From the NCBI GenBank assembly GCA_025463765.1, contig JAODBC010000056.1, positions 57,665 through 121,664 of the forward strand: a DNA stretch of 64,000 bases. The letters are read 5' to 3'. The notes beneath the pieces are model-generated. The model was given only the letters and a program-made list of their open reading frames with translations, searched no databases and had not been told where the DNA came from. The stretch comes from Subtercola sp. GTDB lineage: Bacteria > Actinomycetota > Actinomycetes > Actinomycetales > Microbacteriaceae. This document shows positions 16,322-25,203 of the stretch, one piece after another. The translations under genes and the position numbers were made by a program. Every line of letters begins with the position of its first letter. Positions within the stretch are counted from its first letter, which is position 1.

Positions 16322-17629
16322 TTAGTGAAACGGGCAGCGTGCCGTTGGGGCTGTTGCCCTGACCTTCGCTCCGGACGCGGGTTTTGTCGGCAGGCGCCGA
16401 CGGTTCACGTGCAGACCGCTTTCGAGGATCGTAAGGCGCGGGTCGCTGAGAGCCGCGATCGCGGTTGCGAGTCCCGCAATCGCAAGCTTTTCGCCCGGGC
16501 AGCGGTGACCGGTTCTGACGTCGCCGCCTCCGTGCGGGATGAATGTCGTGATGGCTTCGTAGTCGGTTATGCCCTCGAATCGTTCTGGCCTGAACTCGTC
16601 TGCGCCCTCCCAGGAGCTTGCGTCGGTGTTCGTGCCAAGAATGTCGAGCACGACTCGGCCGCCTTCGCGCACCCGCTCACCGTCGAGGGTTACGTCTTCG
16701 AGCGCCCACCCCGGCAGCATCGGCACGAACGGGGCCGTGCGCCGGATCTCTTGCGCGAACGCAGTCGCCGACGAGCCACCGACGAGCGTGCCTCGTGCAG
16801 CAGTTTCGGAGGCAATGCGTGACCGCCAGTCCGGTCGATCGTGCAGCTCCTTCGCGGCGAACGCGACGAAGCGGGCCACCGCGATCATCGGCCGAATACT
16901 ATTCTGTAATTCCACTCCCGCCAGGTGCGGAGGCAGCAGTTCGCCCTCGAGGTCGCGGTGCCACGCCCAGGCATGAAGGGCCGTACCCTCTCCCGCCGCA
17001 ATCGTGCCGTTCCGCACAGCTTCGATGAGCCGCTCGGAGTGCCGGTCTGACCTAACTCGGTTCATGACGGCGAGCAGATACTTCGGGGAATACGGCGTCC
17101 CGAACCCGTCGACGATCTGTGCGAGGCGCGCAGCCCAACGAGTCTTCGCCTGCGATGTACCAGGCAGGCCCGCCCAGCGCATGATCCCACGACCGAAGGC
17201 ACCCACCGCCGCGTCATAGGCTGAACGATCACCACCACTTATCCAGGAATCGACCTCAACAACCCACTCCCGTTCTAGAAACGAGGCGAACCGGCCGACC
17301 TGAGTGTCTTCGTACCCGACGTTCGCGAACGTCGCCTTACGATGCTGATGTTCCGCGCCGTCGAGACTGTGCACGGATCCGTGACCGAACAAGGTCTCCT
17401 GCACCATCGCGGGCATCGCACCATGCCTAGCGATCCGCCGATCGTCATAGAAGACGGCAACGCCCTCCGCCCCGCGAACGAGCAAAGCGTCGCGTCCCAG
17501 CAGCCTCATCGGCGCCGAACGGGCGCCGCCCCGTACGCGCTTCCAGATATGTGCACCGAAATCGTAGCCGTGCGCCAGGACTCCTAACGCGTCGTCGTGA
17601 ATGATTCGAACGCCACCCGTCACCGTCAC
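16322..17629 (-). CDS. CYP152-type cytochrome P450 peroxygenase (fatty acid hydroxylase)
   Basis: A 435-residue P450. The heme-ligand loop is FIPHGGGDVRTGHRCPGE, close to the GGGD-GHRCPGE form of fatty-acid peroxygenases such as P450 BS-beta. The active-site helix segment EIRRTAPFVPMLPGWALEDV matches the R-R-x2-P-F pattern in which the arginine binds the fatty acid carboxylate in that family. Such enzymes use H2O2 directly to hydroxylate or decarboxylate fatty acids, which fits the absence of ferredoxin or reductase genes nearby. GTG start at 17629. Confidence 0.9.
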   Translation of the reverse strand: MTVTGGVRIIHDDALGVLAHGYDFGAHIWKRVRGGARSAPMRLLGRDALLVRGAEGVAVFYDDRRIARHGAMPAMVQETLFGHGSVHSLDGAEHQHRKATFANVGYEDTQVGRFASFLEREWVVEVDSWISGGDRSAYDAAVGAFGRGIMRWAGLPGTSQAKTRWAARLAQIVDGFGTPYSPKYLLAVMNRVRSDRHSERLIEAVRNGTIAAGEGTALHAWAWHRDLEGELLPPHLAGVELQNSIRPMIAVARFVAFAAKELHDRPDWRSRIASETAARGTLVGGSSATAFAQEIRRTAPFVPMLPGWALEDVTLDGERVREGGRVVLDILGTNTDASSWEGADEFRPERFEGITDYEAITTFIPHGGGDVRTGHRCPGEKLAIAGLATAIAALSDPRLTILESGLHVNRRRLPTKPASGAKVRATAPTARCPFH

Positions 17630-18028
17630 ACCGTCCCGCTTCTGTCACGCGATCATCGAGTCGAGTTTTGCAAGAAAACACGAACGATTCCAGGGGCGGC
17701 AATGAGAAGCACAATGTGGTAGAAACAGTGACCATTCGGGCGAAACGAGTGAAATCGCTTCGCTGCTCGGATGCTCCTAGGGATGCGGTTCCGATGCCCC
17801 TGGTCAGTACAGTGCGGGGCAAACACCCCAGTTCGGGTGCGGTGGCGCATCCCATGATCGCTCAGGCTAAGAATGACGACTCCGGGGCCCGCCGTCGTCT
17901 TACCTGATGCAGCCTGGGGCCTCACGAAAGGCGTTATTTGTCTGTACTTCGAGCTATCGATTAATACCTGTGTCAACGGCGGCGGTCAAGCTCTGATGTC
18001 AGCTCGTGTTGCCTCATAGGGTGTCAAG
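17630..18028. other. Intergenic region between divergent P450 and hypothetical gene
   Basis: About 400 bp with no supported gene on either strand; the open frames here lack ribosome sites and normal composition. It must hold the promoters for the leftward P450 and rightward 18029 genes. AGGG six bases before 18029 is the ribosome site of the latter. No clear operator seen. Confidence 0.45.
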
Positions 18029-18382
18029 ATGAAGCACATCACGTTTGGTGACAAGTCTTTGCTCGTCGGTGATGAGGTGGCCGACACTCTGCTGGATTAC
18101 GCAGCGCTGCTGACCCGGGAAGCATCTGGCGACACGGTGCAAGTGGCCGCTATCAGTTCAGACGGCGACGCGGTGACGGCATCGTTCCTCCTGGGCTCTG
18201 GCGTGAGCATGATGGCCGAGACCACACATAGCGATCTCCCGGAACCCGAGAACGCAGAAATTGTGAAGTACATGAAGGAGGCCATGATGCGGGCTCTCGT
18301 TCGGCCGACTGTGATGCCGGCGGACATAGACGATCTGCCGGGCTTTGACGACTACCAACCCTCGAGCGACCCAGCCGAATGA
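18029..18382 (+). CDS. Hypothetical small protein
   Basis: A 117-residue acidic soluble protein (MKHITFGDKSLLVGDEVADT, then LLDYAALLTREASGDTVQV, SFLLGSGVSMMAETTHSDLP, ending in PGFDDYQPSSDPAE). The first 90 residues look like an alternating alpha/beta domain. Similar small proteins are found in Microbacteriaceae, in the same size class as DUF7882 proteins. It lies 88 bp before a GAF-ANTAR regulator. Function unknown. Confidence 0.7.
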   Translation: MKHITFGDKSLLVGDEVADTLLDYAALLTREASGDTVQVAAISSDGDAVTASFLLGSGVSMMAETTHSDLPEPENAEIVKYMKEAMMRALVRPTVMPADIDDLPGFDDYQPSSDPAE

Positions 18383-18470
18383 ACGGTATTTTCGCTTCGC
18401 GAGCTGCTTTCACCGGAGGTGTATGGGCTGAATTTCTCGGGCGCTGGCGGCTCTGCAGCGAGGTGAACAG

Positions 18471-19184
18471 TTGAGTGCCGCAGACCGTGAGAAGGGGTTG
18501 GCTGAAGCCTTCGTGCTTCTGGCGGACTCGCTACGGACTGGCTACGAGATCATTGACACGATGGATGTTCTTGTTCACGTCAGTACAGAATTCACCTCTG
18601 CAGTAGAGGCTGGAATAGTTCTCGCAGACGCGCGAGGGGTTCTGCATGTGATGGCCACGACAAGTGAACGCACGACTGACGTCGAGGAAGCCCAGCTCGG
18701 CATTTCTGGAGGTCCCTGCTTGGAGGCCTTTCGCACGGGAGAGATGGTCGAGATCACCGACCTGTCAGCTGAGCGGCAGCGTTGGCCCGCTTTCACCCGT
18801 CTCGCGGAGGACCGCGGGTTCCGAGCTGATAATGCGTTCCCGCTGACCCTCCGCGGTCAAACTCTCGGCGTGCTGAACCTGTTCTCCAGCAGCCCGGGGT
18901 CGCTGAGCGATCGTGACGCAGCATTGGCTCAAGCGATGGCCGACATCGCAACAATCAGTATCGTGCAGCACCAAAGGATCGCCCGTCAGCATGAACTAGC
19001 CGATCAACTCCAGCACGCTTTAGACGCCCGGGTTGTCATCGAGCAAGCGAAAGGAGTGCTCTCCCAACGGCATGGCGTCCCCATCGATGGCGCATTCGCG
19101 ATTCTTCGAAAATATGCCCGCAACAACGGGACGAAACTCCGTGATATAGCCGAGCAGGTCGTGGATCTCACCCTCATCCTGTGA
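18471..19184 (+). CDS. GAF and ANTAR domain regulator
   Basis: A 237-residue cytoplasmic protein. Residues about 25-160 form a GAF domain (sensor), with GGPCLEAFRTGEMVEITDLS and FPLTLRGQTLGVLNLFSS. Residues about 175-237 form an ANTAR domain (QHALDARVVIEQAKGVLSQR, then AFAILRKYARNNGTKLRDI), which binds paired RNA hairpins to prevent transcription termination. TTG 18471 is used as start, preceded by GCGAGGTG. Common in actinobacteria; target transcripts are not evident in this window. Confidence 0.9.
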   Translation: MSAADREKGLAEAFVLLADSLRTGYEIIDTMDVLVHVSTEFTSAVEAGIVLADARGVLHVMATTSERTTDVEEAQLGISGGPCLEAFRTGEMVEITDLSAERQRWPAFTRLAEDRGFRADNAFPLTLRGQTLGVLNLFSSSPGSLSDRDAALAQAMADIATISIVQHQRIARQHELADQLQHALDARVVIEQAKGVLSQRHGVPIDGAFAILRKYARNNGTKLRDIAEQVVDLTLIL

Positions 19185-19379
19185 CTGCGATTGCCATTTC
19201 CGGGCAGTTTGAAGTTTCGGAAGGGAAAGTAGTCCGTGACGGGCGGACAGCGTTGTTCTGCCATGGATGCTGATCTCGAGATGACGATCTGGAGGGCGGT
19301 CGCCGTGAGCTTCTCGTGCGTTTCCTCTGCAAAGCCTGGCTAGCAAGAGTGTCAGCAGGGCGACGGCATCACCCGGTGA

Positions 19380-19574
19380 TTAGCCGACACGGCTCAGCAA
19401 CGTTGCGGCGTGCACTCGTATCCACGTCTCAGCCATCCGTTGGCTCTTTGCTTCGTGAAGTATCCGCCCGTCCAACGCTTGTACGACAAACCGTTGTTCC
19501 TCGTCGCCACTACGCCGAACGTTTGCGAGATGCTCGTCGTCGCACCAAATTTCTTCCCCGCGCGTTCTGAACAT
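19380..19574 (-). CDS. Very small hypothetical protein
   Basis: A 64-residue protein (MFRTRGEEIWCDDEHLANVR, then RSGDEEQRFVVQALDGRILH and EAKSQRMAETWIRVHAATLL). A near-perfect ribosome site, GGAGG five bases before ATG 19574, decides the start; the longer upstream frame runs into transposase debris. The alternating charged and hydrophobic pattern suggests a folded small domain. Function unknown. Confidence 0.6.
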   Translation of the reverse strand: MFRTRGEEIWCDDEHLANVRRSGDEEQRFVVQALDGRILHEAKSQRMAETWIRVHAATLLSRVG

Positions 19575-19719
19575 GAGCTCCTCCAAGGCTCGGCAATGCA
19601 CGGACGGCCTTCGTGCACCTCCATCAAAGCCCCAATGTGGGGACCGTGTCACCACCGTCGGAGACCCTTTACAGAAAACGGCCCGAGGGGTATAAACGCC
19701 CAAGTGAAACGTGTGGCTG

Positions 19720-19975
19720 GCTGGACATCTCGGAGCCCTGGTCCCATGTGAGCGCGTGCCGCAGTTGCGGGGCAGCTGCGACATGGTTGCGGTGAGTGCT
19801 GCGAGACATCGATCGCGGTGTGCGTGTGCAGAAGGTGTAGCAGCACGACGTATCTGCTCACACGGTCGACGAGCGTGCCGATCGCAGAGCGCGTCTTCGT
19901 GCCGATGTTGGGTCTCCTTCCCAATCGCCCAGACCGGGTCGTTCCTCGACGACAACTGGCCGGTGATCGATTAGC
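19720..19975 (-). mobile_element. Decayed IS30-family transposase fragment
   Basis: On the minus strand, reading across at least two frameshifts, the order is LIDHRPVVVEERPGLGDWEG, then GTKTRSAIGTLVDRVSRYVV and LLHL, and finally LTWDQGSEMS. These correspond to the DDE catalytic core of IS30 transposases (GHWEGDLI...SAI.TLVER, then LTWDQG.E). No intact frame, start or terminal repeats remain. It directly adjoins an IS3-type fragment. Confidence 0.75.
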
Positions 19976-20039
19976 GTGGCCGGTGCGATGAGGCGTGGCG
20001 CACGGCGTCTGCGTACGCGGAGAGTTTTCGGGCCGAAAC

Positions 20040-20141
20040 GTACGCGGTCGCGGTGTCCTTGATGGGTTTAGACGTGATGATCACCTCACGACGCAATTTT
20101 TCTTTGAACTCCTGAGTGAATCGCCTACGCGACGCGGTCAT
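20040..20141 (-). mobile_element. N-terminal remnant of an IS3-family OrfA transposase
   Basis: The minus-strand frame from ATG 20141 reads MTASRRRFTQEFKEKLRREV, then IITSKPIKDTATAY, matching the start of IS3-type OrfA helix-turn-helix proteins (FT-EFK...REV...I..VA..Y). It then runs into unrelated sequence joined to the IS30 fragment. Two insertion sequences were therefore nested or recombined here, at the left edge of the catabolic island. Confidence 0.72.
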
Positions 20142-20163
20142 GCTGCACTCTACGTTCGGCAGT

Positions 20164-20180
20164 CCCTCCTCTCAGGAGGG
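20164..20180. terminator. Short GC-rich hairpin
   Basis: CCCTCCT-CTC-AGGAGGG is a perfect 7-bp stem with a 3-nt loop, next to the IS3 remnant. It could be a terminator for leftward or rightward transcription or a leftover from the mobile element end. No U-run follows. Confidence 0.35.
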
Positions 20181-20259
20181 CCCACCGACCGAGAAACCCA
20201 CTGCACCGTAGTTCCTGCGCACGGATTTGCGTTCCCGATTTTTCAATCCTGACCCGGTC

Positions 20260-20505
20260 TCACTCCCGAAATGAATCAGTGCCTCGGGGAACATAGAAGT
20301 AGCCTTTTGTCGAAAATCCTGGAGTGAATATGGGGACCAGAAATGAATCTCTGGTTGCGTCGTTCTTTTCCGCTAGCTGATCTAGGTCGGATTCCGTCGG
20401 ATTCACATTCGGTCTTGACGACGATCGGACGGCCATCTCATAGAGAGTTCCGGTTACCCTCTCCAGCAGCCCTCTACAAGGCTGTCGCCTGTTTGATCTC
20501 GTCAT
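20260..20505 (-). CDS. Possible small protein at the end of the sugar operon
   Basis: An 81-residue frame whose ATG (20505) overlaps by 1 nt the stop of the aldose-epimerase-like gene (TGATG). The C-terminal half (FLVPIFTPGFSTKGYFYVPR) looks protein-like, but no family is recognised and composition is unlike the neighbours. It could also be chance or degraded DNA beside the insertion-sequence remnants. Confidence 0.3.
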   Translation of the reverse strand: MTRSNRRQPCRGLLERVTGTLYEMAVRSSSRPNVNPTESDLDQLAEKNDATRDSFLVPIFTPGFSTKGYFYVPRGTDSFRE

Positions 20506-21431
20506 CAGGGACTTTCACGGAGCTGGATGGCGAAGACTGTTCGGAAGGAGTGGCCCGGACTGACGACGCGGAGACCGTCGCCGCTGTTCAGGGCGTTTGC
20601 CGGAGCGGTCATGGGCTCGAACGATACGAGGTCGCGGTCTTGCGGCGCAAACAGATGGGCAACCGAAAACCCTTCCTCGAGTTGCATTGAGACAGCTGCG
20701 TGACCGTCGCCGAATGCAAGCTGCGCGGGAGAATCCAACCCCGAGATATCATCATTGAGGTTGGTTTGCTCTAGGCGAAATTGCCGTCGGTCGAGGGCTG
20801 TTGTTGCGCCGCTGGGATTACCTGACTCGTCCAGTAGCAGTCGTTCGTTAGCGTCGAGTCTCACTGTCCAATTGCTTCTCGCCGAGTCGGGAATGCGGAG
20901 GAATGCATGGTATCCGAAAGCCACTGGCACGCCGACATCTCCGGTCGGGCGCAATTCGGTCTCAACGCGAAGCCGCCCGGTCTCGATACTGGCGGTGACA
21001 AAAAGCTCATGAGGGAATGGGAACACCGATAGCAGCTTCTCTCCAGCCCAGGTGAGGTGAGCGTCGAGCTGTTGTTCCGTACGCTTTTCGGCGTTCCAGC
21101 TCAGGAGACGGTCCCAGACGCCGTGGATCGGGAGTCCGTGCTTATTGTCGTGGGGAAGCTGGTCATCATCGACTGACAGAGTCACTTCCTGTCCCGCGAC
21201 CTTGTAGCCGTAGCGCTCAAGTCGGCCAGCCCAAGGGTGCACGAGGGAGATACCGTAATCCTTGCCTGAAGCTTTGGCCTCCTGGGTACGGATGGGGTCG
21301 AACCAATCGACCTCCCTGTACTTCAGCGCTGAGCACACGAGATTCGCACTCGGGATGAACGTGGCAGCTGTCGAGCCGTCAGTCGAGGTGATGGTCATTG
21401 TGTTGGAGGCGGCAGCTGATCTTGTGCTCAT
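20505..21431 (-). CDS. Aldose 1-epimerase-like protein
   Basis: A 308-residue protein with the galactose mutarotase fold. Recognisable parts are HPWAGRLERYGYKVAGQ, HDNKHGLPIHGVWDRLLSW, VAFGYHAFLRIPDSARSNW and VSFEPMTAPANALNSGDGLR. Family members interconvert the anomers of free sugars or related sugar products. It is the last or next-to-last gene of a leftward operon that also holds Gfo/Idh, C-glycoside deglycosidase-like, lactonase and sugar ABC genes. Its start overlaps the preceding stop by 4 bp (ATGA). It probably handles the sugar released by deglycosylation. Confidence 0.85.
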   Translation of the reverse strand: MSTRSAAASNTMTITSTDGSTAATFIPSANLVCSALKYREVDWFDPIRTQEAKASGKDYGISLVHPWAGRLERYGYKVAGQEVTLSVDDDQLPHDNKHGLPIHGVWDRLLSWNAEKRTEQQLDAHLTWAGEKLLSVFPFPHELFVTASIETGRLRVETELRPTGDVGVPVAFGYHAFLRIPDSARSNWTVRLDANERLLLDESGNPSGATTALDRRQFRLEQTNLNDDISGLDSPAQLAFGDGHAAVSMQLEEGFSVAHLFAPQDRDLVSFEPMTAPANALNSGDGLRVVSPGHSFRTVFAIQLRESP

Positions 21432-22504
21432 GATGCACTGCGGCGGGTCAGCTCGACGGCGAGTTCCAGGTCAGCGAGGCCATCGCGAAAGCTGGTGATT
21501 GGTTGGCCTCCGTGGTAAATGTAGTGGGCGAAATGCTCCCAGGTGCGTCGGAATCCATCGCTGTATGGCGCGAGCACGCGTTCCTGACGGGTGGCGACAC
21601 CGTCGTGGGAGTGAAGCGTGAGTTCCGACTGCCCGTAGTGCACATACGGATGAGGGAAGCGAAGGCTGAGCATCTCGGTTGCGCCCGCGACGGTGATCTC
21701 TTCTTCAAACCACCCGAAGTCCGTGGCAGCCGAAAGTTCCAGAAGCGATGGCCCGCGATGCCCGTAGTCGAGCATTGCCACGATGGTGTCGTTCCCATTC
21801 GCTCGAACGGCATCGATGCTGAGCGGTTCTCCGAACATGCCACGCATCACGTTGAGGTCGTGGCTGGCGAAGAACAGGATAATTCGGTACAGGTCGATGT
21901 TGCCGTCCTCGCCTACGGCAGAGGTCATACTCGCGCGCATCCGCGCCATTTCGGCCTCCTTCTCGGCGGCCGGAACATCCGTGCGGCGGACCAGGTCGTA
22001 TAGTGCCCAGGGAATATGGAACTGGCTCTTGAAATCGTGCACTCGAACAAGTCGTGGTTCACCGAGTTCCGGGAGGCGACGGGTGAGCTCCTGGAAGCCC
22101 CAGTCGTATCGCTTCATGTAGCCGACCATGGCGACGACCCCAGCGGCATCGGCGCGCTCGATGAGATCACGGCCCTCCGCAGGGTCCAGGCAAAGTGGCT
22201 TTTCGACGAGCACGTGCTTGCCTTTGTCCAGCGCAGCGGCGACTACTTCGTAGTGGTCCCGATTCGCAATCAGAACTGCATCAAGACCGGGATGGTCCAG
22301 CGCCTCGTCTACCGAGGTGTACCGCCCGGCGACGTTATAGCGCTCGGCGAGGGCATCTACGACTTCGGCCGAACTGTCGCAGAGAACGACGAGCTCGAAT
22401 TCTGGCAGGTCGGCGATTATCCGTAGATGCATGAGCTGCGCGAAAGCCCCACACCCGATTATGCCCAGCTTTATCGGGCGGTCTTTCGGTTGATCTTGTG
22501 CCAT
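21428..22504 (-). CDS. Gfo/Idh/MocA family NAD(P)-dependent oxidoreductase
   Basis: A 358-residue protein with an N-terminal Rossmann domain (LGIIGCGAFAQLMHLRII) and the family signature VEKPLCLDP. The C-terminal domain follows (VHDFKSQFHIPWALYDLVRR, SHDLNVMRGMFGEP). ATG 22504 was chosen because the nucleotide-binding domain begins 12 residues later and the upstream frame enters the next gene. Members oxidise or reduce sugar hydroxyls, including at C3 of glycosides. Here it either oxidises the C-glycoside, as in one known puerarin pathway, or reduces the 3-keto sugar product. Confidence 0.9.
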   Translation of the reverse strand: MAQDQPKDRPIKLGIIGCGAFAQLMHLRIIADLPEFELVVLCDSSAEVVDALAERYNVAGRYTSVDEALDHPGLDAVLIANRDHYEVVAAALDKGKHVLVEKPLCLDPAEGRDLIERADAAGVVAMVGYMKRYDWGFQELTRRLPELGEPRLVRVHDFKSQFHIPWALYDLVRRTDVPAAEKEAEMARMRASMTSAVGEDGNIDLYRIILFFASHDLNVMRGMFGEPLSIDAVRANGNDTIVAMLDYGHRGPSLLELSAATDFGWFEEEITVAGATEMLSLRFPHPYVHYGQSELTLHSHDGVATRQERVLAPYSDGFRRTWEHFAHYIYHGGQPITSFRDGLADLELAVELTRRSAS

Positions 22505-22508
22505 GAAC

Positions 22509-23489
22509 TCATGCCTCCGTGGATTCAAGTTGCCGCAGTGTGGTGACGTACAGTCGTCTGATCTGCTCGATCGCGTGGTCGGTGGGATTCCAGAGGTGCC
22601 CGTCGTACTCGAACGAGATGGAACCGTTGTACTCACCCGTGCGCAGTTCGCCGATCACCTCCGCGAATCTGACCGCCGTGTCGACGCCGGCGTTGTCCGC
22701 GTTGAAGAACTTCCCATGGACATGATTGATGTAGGGCATGATGCGTTGCAGTGTCGCCGGGTCTGAATGCCCCCAATGCAATGTCGATTCGAACGCGAAC
22801 TGAAGCGCGTCGTGGCCGCCCCCTAGACGACGGATTTCGGCGAGCAGCTCTGCCTCCGGCACCTGTTCGTGCCAGCGCTGCAGGATGACTTCGGTCAACT
22901 CGGCAGAAACACCGAGTCTCCGGAATCGATCGACCGCGACGTTTGCGACGGTGTGGCAAAACATTCCGGTGTCTGGTGCAAAGCCTAGATACGGCGAATT
23001 CACCGATTCGACCCGTTCGATCAGTGGCTCGATGTTCTCGATGGCCATTGGAGCGTGAATTTCGATGACCATCTTCACGCCGTGCTTCTCGGCGTAAGTC
23101 ACGAGGTCGGTCAGCACCGCCTCACTCGGCTGGACTCGGATGAGCGGGAATCCCAGTCGCTGAGCCGCTCGGATCTGTCGCCTGAGGTAATCGAGCTGTT
23201 CTTCGCGTGACACCCATTTGCCGGTTGCGAGCTGAGCGTCGCCATAGGCTCCGTATGCCGTCGGACGAAGGTCATACTTCTCGACGGCGCGGGTGAAACG
23301 GTTCGCGAACTCAGCAGAAAGGTCGGGGAATCCTCGGATCATCTGCGGGCCCACCAGTTCGACACCCAGGTCTGGGCCGAGCGAGCCGACCGCGGCCATA
23401 CAGTCTTCCATCGTGTATTGGTAGGTGTAGTACTCGACGCTGAAACTGTGGAGAGTGACTCCGAGGTTGATGTGGGGCATGTTATTCAT
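22509..23489 (-). CDS. C-glycoside deglycosidase alpha subunit-like TIM-barrel protein (pair 1)
   Basis: A 326-residue sugar phosphate isomerase/epimerase-fold protein. The probable metal ligands are Glu143 and His145 (VIEIHAPM), Asp173 (APDTGMF), His256/His258 (NHVHGKFF) and Glu294 (ISFEYDG), the same set as in the two other alpha proteins in this window. Its start lies inside the preceding DUF6379-like gene, the known beta partner family. In characterised pairs the complex removes the aglycone from 3-oxo-C-glucosides by beta-elimination. Start is ATG 23489 or 23480; the ribosome site GGGAAG fits either imperfectly. Confidence 0.82.
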   Translation of the reverse strand: MNNMPHINLGVTLHSFSVEYYTYQYTMEDCMAAVGSLGPDLGVELVGPQMIRGFPDLSAEFANRFTRAVEKYDLRPTAYGAYGDAQLATGKWVSREEQLDYLRRQIRAAQRLGFPLIRVQPSEAVLTDLVTYAEKHGVKMVIEIHAPMAIENIEPLIERVESVNSPYLGFAPDTGMFCHTVANVAVDRFRRLGVSAELTEVILQRWHEQVPEAELLAEIRRLGGGHDALQFAFESTLHWGHSDPATLQRIMPYINHVHGKFFNADNAGVDTAVRFAEVIGELRTGEYNGSISFEYDGHLWNPTDHAIEQIRRLYVTTLRQLESTEA

Positions 23490-23904
23490 CTCTTCCCGCC
23501 AGCGTGAGTTCTTTGGTGCACTCAGCCAGTTGCTTGATATCCAACCCGGCGCGCCAATCTTTATCGCCGTACGGTATTTGCAGAGCCAGAGTCGCGCTGA
23601 CACGATGGGTTCCGGGTGCGACGTTCTGTGCACTATCGAGTTCGACCTCGAGCAAATCAAGCACGAACCACCAAACTTCGTGACTTTGCTGCACCTCAGA
23701 CAGCGGATGCGACGCCCCGTTGATGACGATCGTGAGGCCTTCTTCAGGCAGAGTCTCACCGTCGATGGTGAGTTCGAGCCGTTCAATGCATCTGAGCTGC
23801 AGTGACCGGTACCACGGAAGTCGAAGTTGCACTCGCACTGCCGAGCCGTCTTCAGGTCCGCGGGGGGCGAAGCGTAGCCCCGCAACCAGTTCGCTCTCGA
23901 ACAT
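23482..23904 (-). CDS. C-glycoside deglycosidase beta subunit-like protein (DUF6379, pair 1)
   Basis: A 140-residue beta-rich protein of the type that forms the small subunit of C-glycoside deglycosidases. Signature-like parts are LPWYRSLQLRCIERLELTID, EVWWFVLDLLEVEL and APGTHRVSATLALQIPYG. It overlaps the alpha gene downstream by 8 bp. Compared with the two other beta proteins (32683 and 41684) only the frame of a YR/SR-x-I/L entry, a D-G turn, WW/W and G-x-H-x-V is shared, so the pairs have diverged. It abuts the lactonase gene directly. Confidence 0.75.
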   Translation of the reverse strand: MFESELVAGLRFAPRGPEDGSAVRVQLRLPWYRSLQLRCIERLELTIDGETLPEEGLTIVINGASHPLSEVQQSHEVWWFVLDLLEVELDSAQNVAPGTHRVSATLALQIPYGDKDWRAGLDIKQLAECTKELTLAGRDE

Positions 23905-25110
23905 CTACTCTGTCCTCGAGCTAACTGCGATCGCGGCGGCGCCCGGAACCAAGACGCTTCCAGCCGGACTCATCTCACCTGTCTCGGCGTCGACGGCGTA
24001 CACCAGGACTCTGTCGGCGGGGCGGTCGCCGACGAGCAGAAACCGTCCTGATGGGTCAAAGGTGACGGTCCGTGCGGCGAATCCGGGGTCTGGCGAGGCG
24101 GCCACGGGAGCCGAATCGACGTAGGCGAGTTCGCCGGTTTCGAGATCGACCGAGAAGGCGACCACCGTGTCTTCTCCACGATTGTTGAGAAAAACGAACT
24201 TGCCATTCGGATGGACGGCGATATCGGCTGGCTCGTTTCGACCCTCGAAGCCGGGAGTCGTCGCCGAGCGAGATGCCAGATGGGTGAGTGTGCCGGTCTC
24301 GGCGTCGAAGGCGTACGTCGAGACCCCGGAGGCGAGCTCGTTTGTCATAAAAACGAGGCGTCCATTCGGGTGAAAGGCGGGATGGCGAGGGGCGGTCGTG
24401 GTCGGAACGTACAGAATCTGGGTCGGGCGTAGTCGCCGCGCCTCTCTGTCGAGTCGCAGAACATGAATTTCATCTGCGCCCTTGTCGCCGACGATCACAT
24501 ATTGGCCCGATGGATCGAAGAGTGCGGAATGGGCGTGCGAGCTGGCTTGCGCGTGACCACCCGCCTGCGGCGAGGGGCCCGGGTCCAGGCTGTGGTTGCG
24601 CATCACGTAAACGTCGGATGCAGCCTCTGTGCCGCCATCGACCGTGAGCGGGAAGAGGCAGATCGCCGAATCATCGTAGATGTTCTCGACGATGAAGCCT
24701 CCGTCTACCTCGATGACGTGTTCCACATGCTCGAAGCTGCCGTGGCTTGCCGTCACCACGAATTCTCCGAGCGGGTCGACGGAAACGTAGGTGGGGAATG
24801 CAGCGAACGTTCGCTGCTGCGTCAACTCTTTGAGTGATCCATCCTTTTCGTCGACGGCGAATGCGAAGAGACTCGCAGCACGGCCCACCGGTCCACGGCC
24901 GTCGTTACGACGCTCGTCGACGGCGTATAGTCGGTCGCCGTTGGGGGAGAGCGCCAGAGCGGTAGCGTCTAATCCTTCTCCTGCGCTGCCAACGACTACC
25001 AGAGATCCGTCGTCGTAGATGTGGAGAGTGCGAATCGCGCCAGGGACCTCCTTTCGGGTGGGGCCTGAGGGATAACTTCCGACGTAGGCACGGCCAATGA
25101 TCTCGGTCAT
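23905..25110 (-). CDS. Beta-propeller lactonase (6-phosphogluconolactonase/YbhE-like)
   Basis: A 401-residue seven-bladed propeller protein. Blades repeat patterns such as LALSPNGDRLYAVDE, ALFDPSGQYVIVGDKGADEI, AFHPNGRLVFMTNELASGVS and AVHPNGKFVFLNNRGEDTVV. Related enzymes hydrolyse sugar lactones. In this operon it might open a lactone formed when a sugar intermediate is oxidised. No signal peptide, so cytoplasmic. The stop adjoins the beta-subunit start with no gap. Confidence 0.85.
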   Translation of the reverse strand: MTEIIGRAYVGSYPSGPTRKEVPGAIRTLHIYDDGSLVVVGSAGEGLDATALALSPNGDRLYAVDERRNDGRGPVGRAASLFAFAVDEKDGSLKELTQQRTFAAFPTYVSVDPLGEFVVTASHGSFEHVEHVIEVDGGFIVENIYDDSAICLFPLTVDGGTEAASDVYVMRNHSLDPGPSPQAGGHAQASSHAHSALFDPSGQYVIVGDKGADEIHVLRLDREARRLRPTQILYVPTTTAPRHPAFHPNGRLVFMTNELASGVSTYAFDAETGTLTHLASRSATTPGFEGRNEPADIAVHPNGKFVFLNNRGEDTVVAFSVDLETGELAYVDSAPVAASPDPGFAARTVTFDPSGRFLLVGDRPADRVLVYAVDAETGEMSPAGSVLVPGAAAIAVSSRTE

Positions 25111-25203
25111 GATGGAACCACCTTTTGGTTTACTCGTTTGACGTTGGAATGATCGTGCTGTGGTGTCGCTTGCCGGGGCGCCGGATTGCTCCGCCAGGTA
25201 TGG

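Noticed and set aside
17653..17976. 107-residue minus-strand frame upstream of the P450 gene
   Set aside because: No ribosome site, odd composition and no family resemblance; treated as chance in a divergent promoter region.
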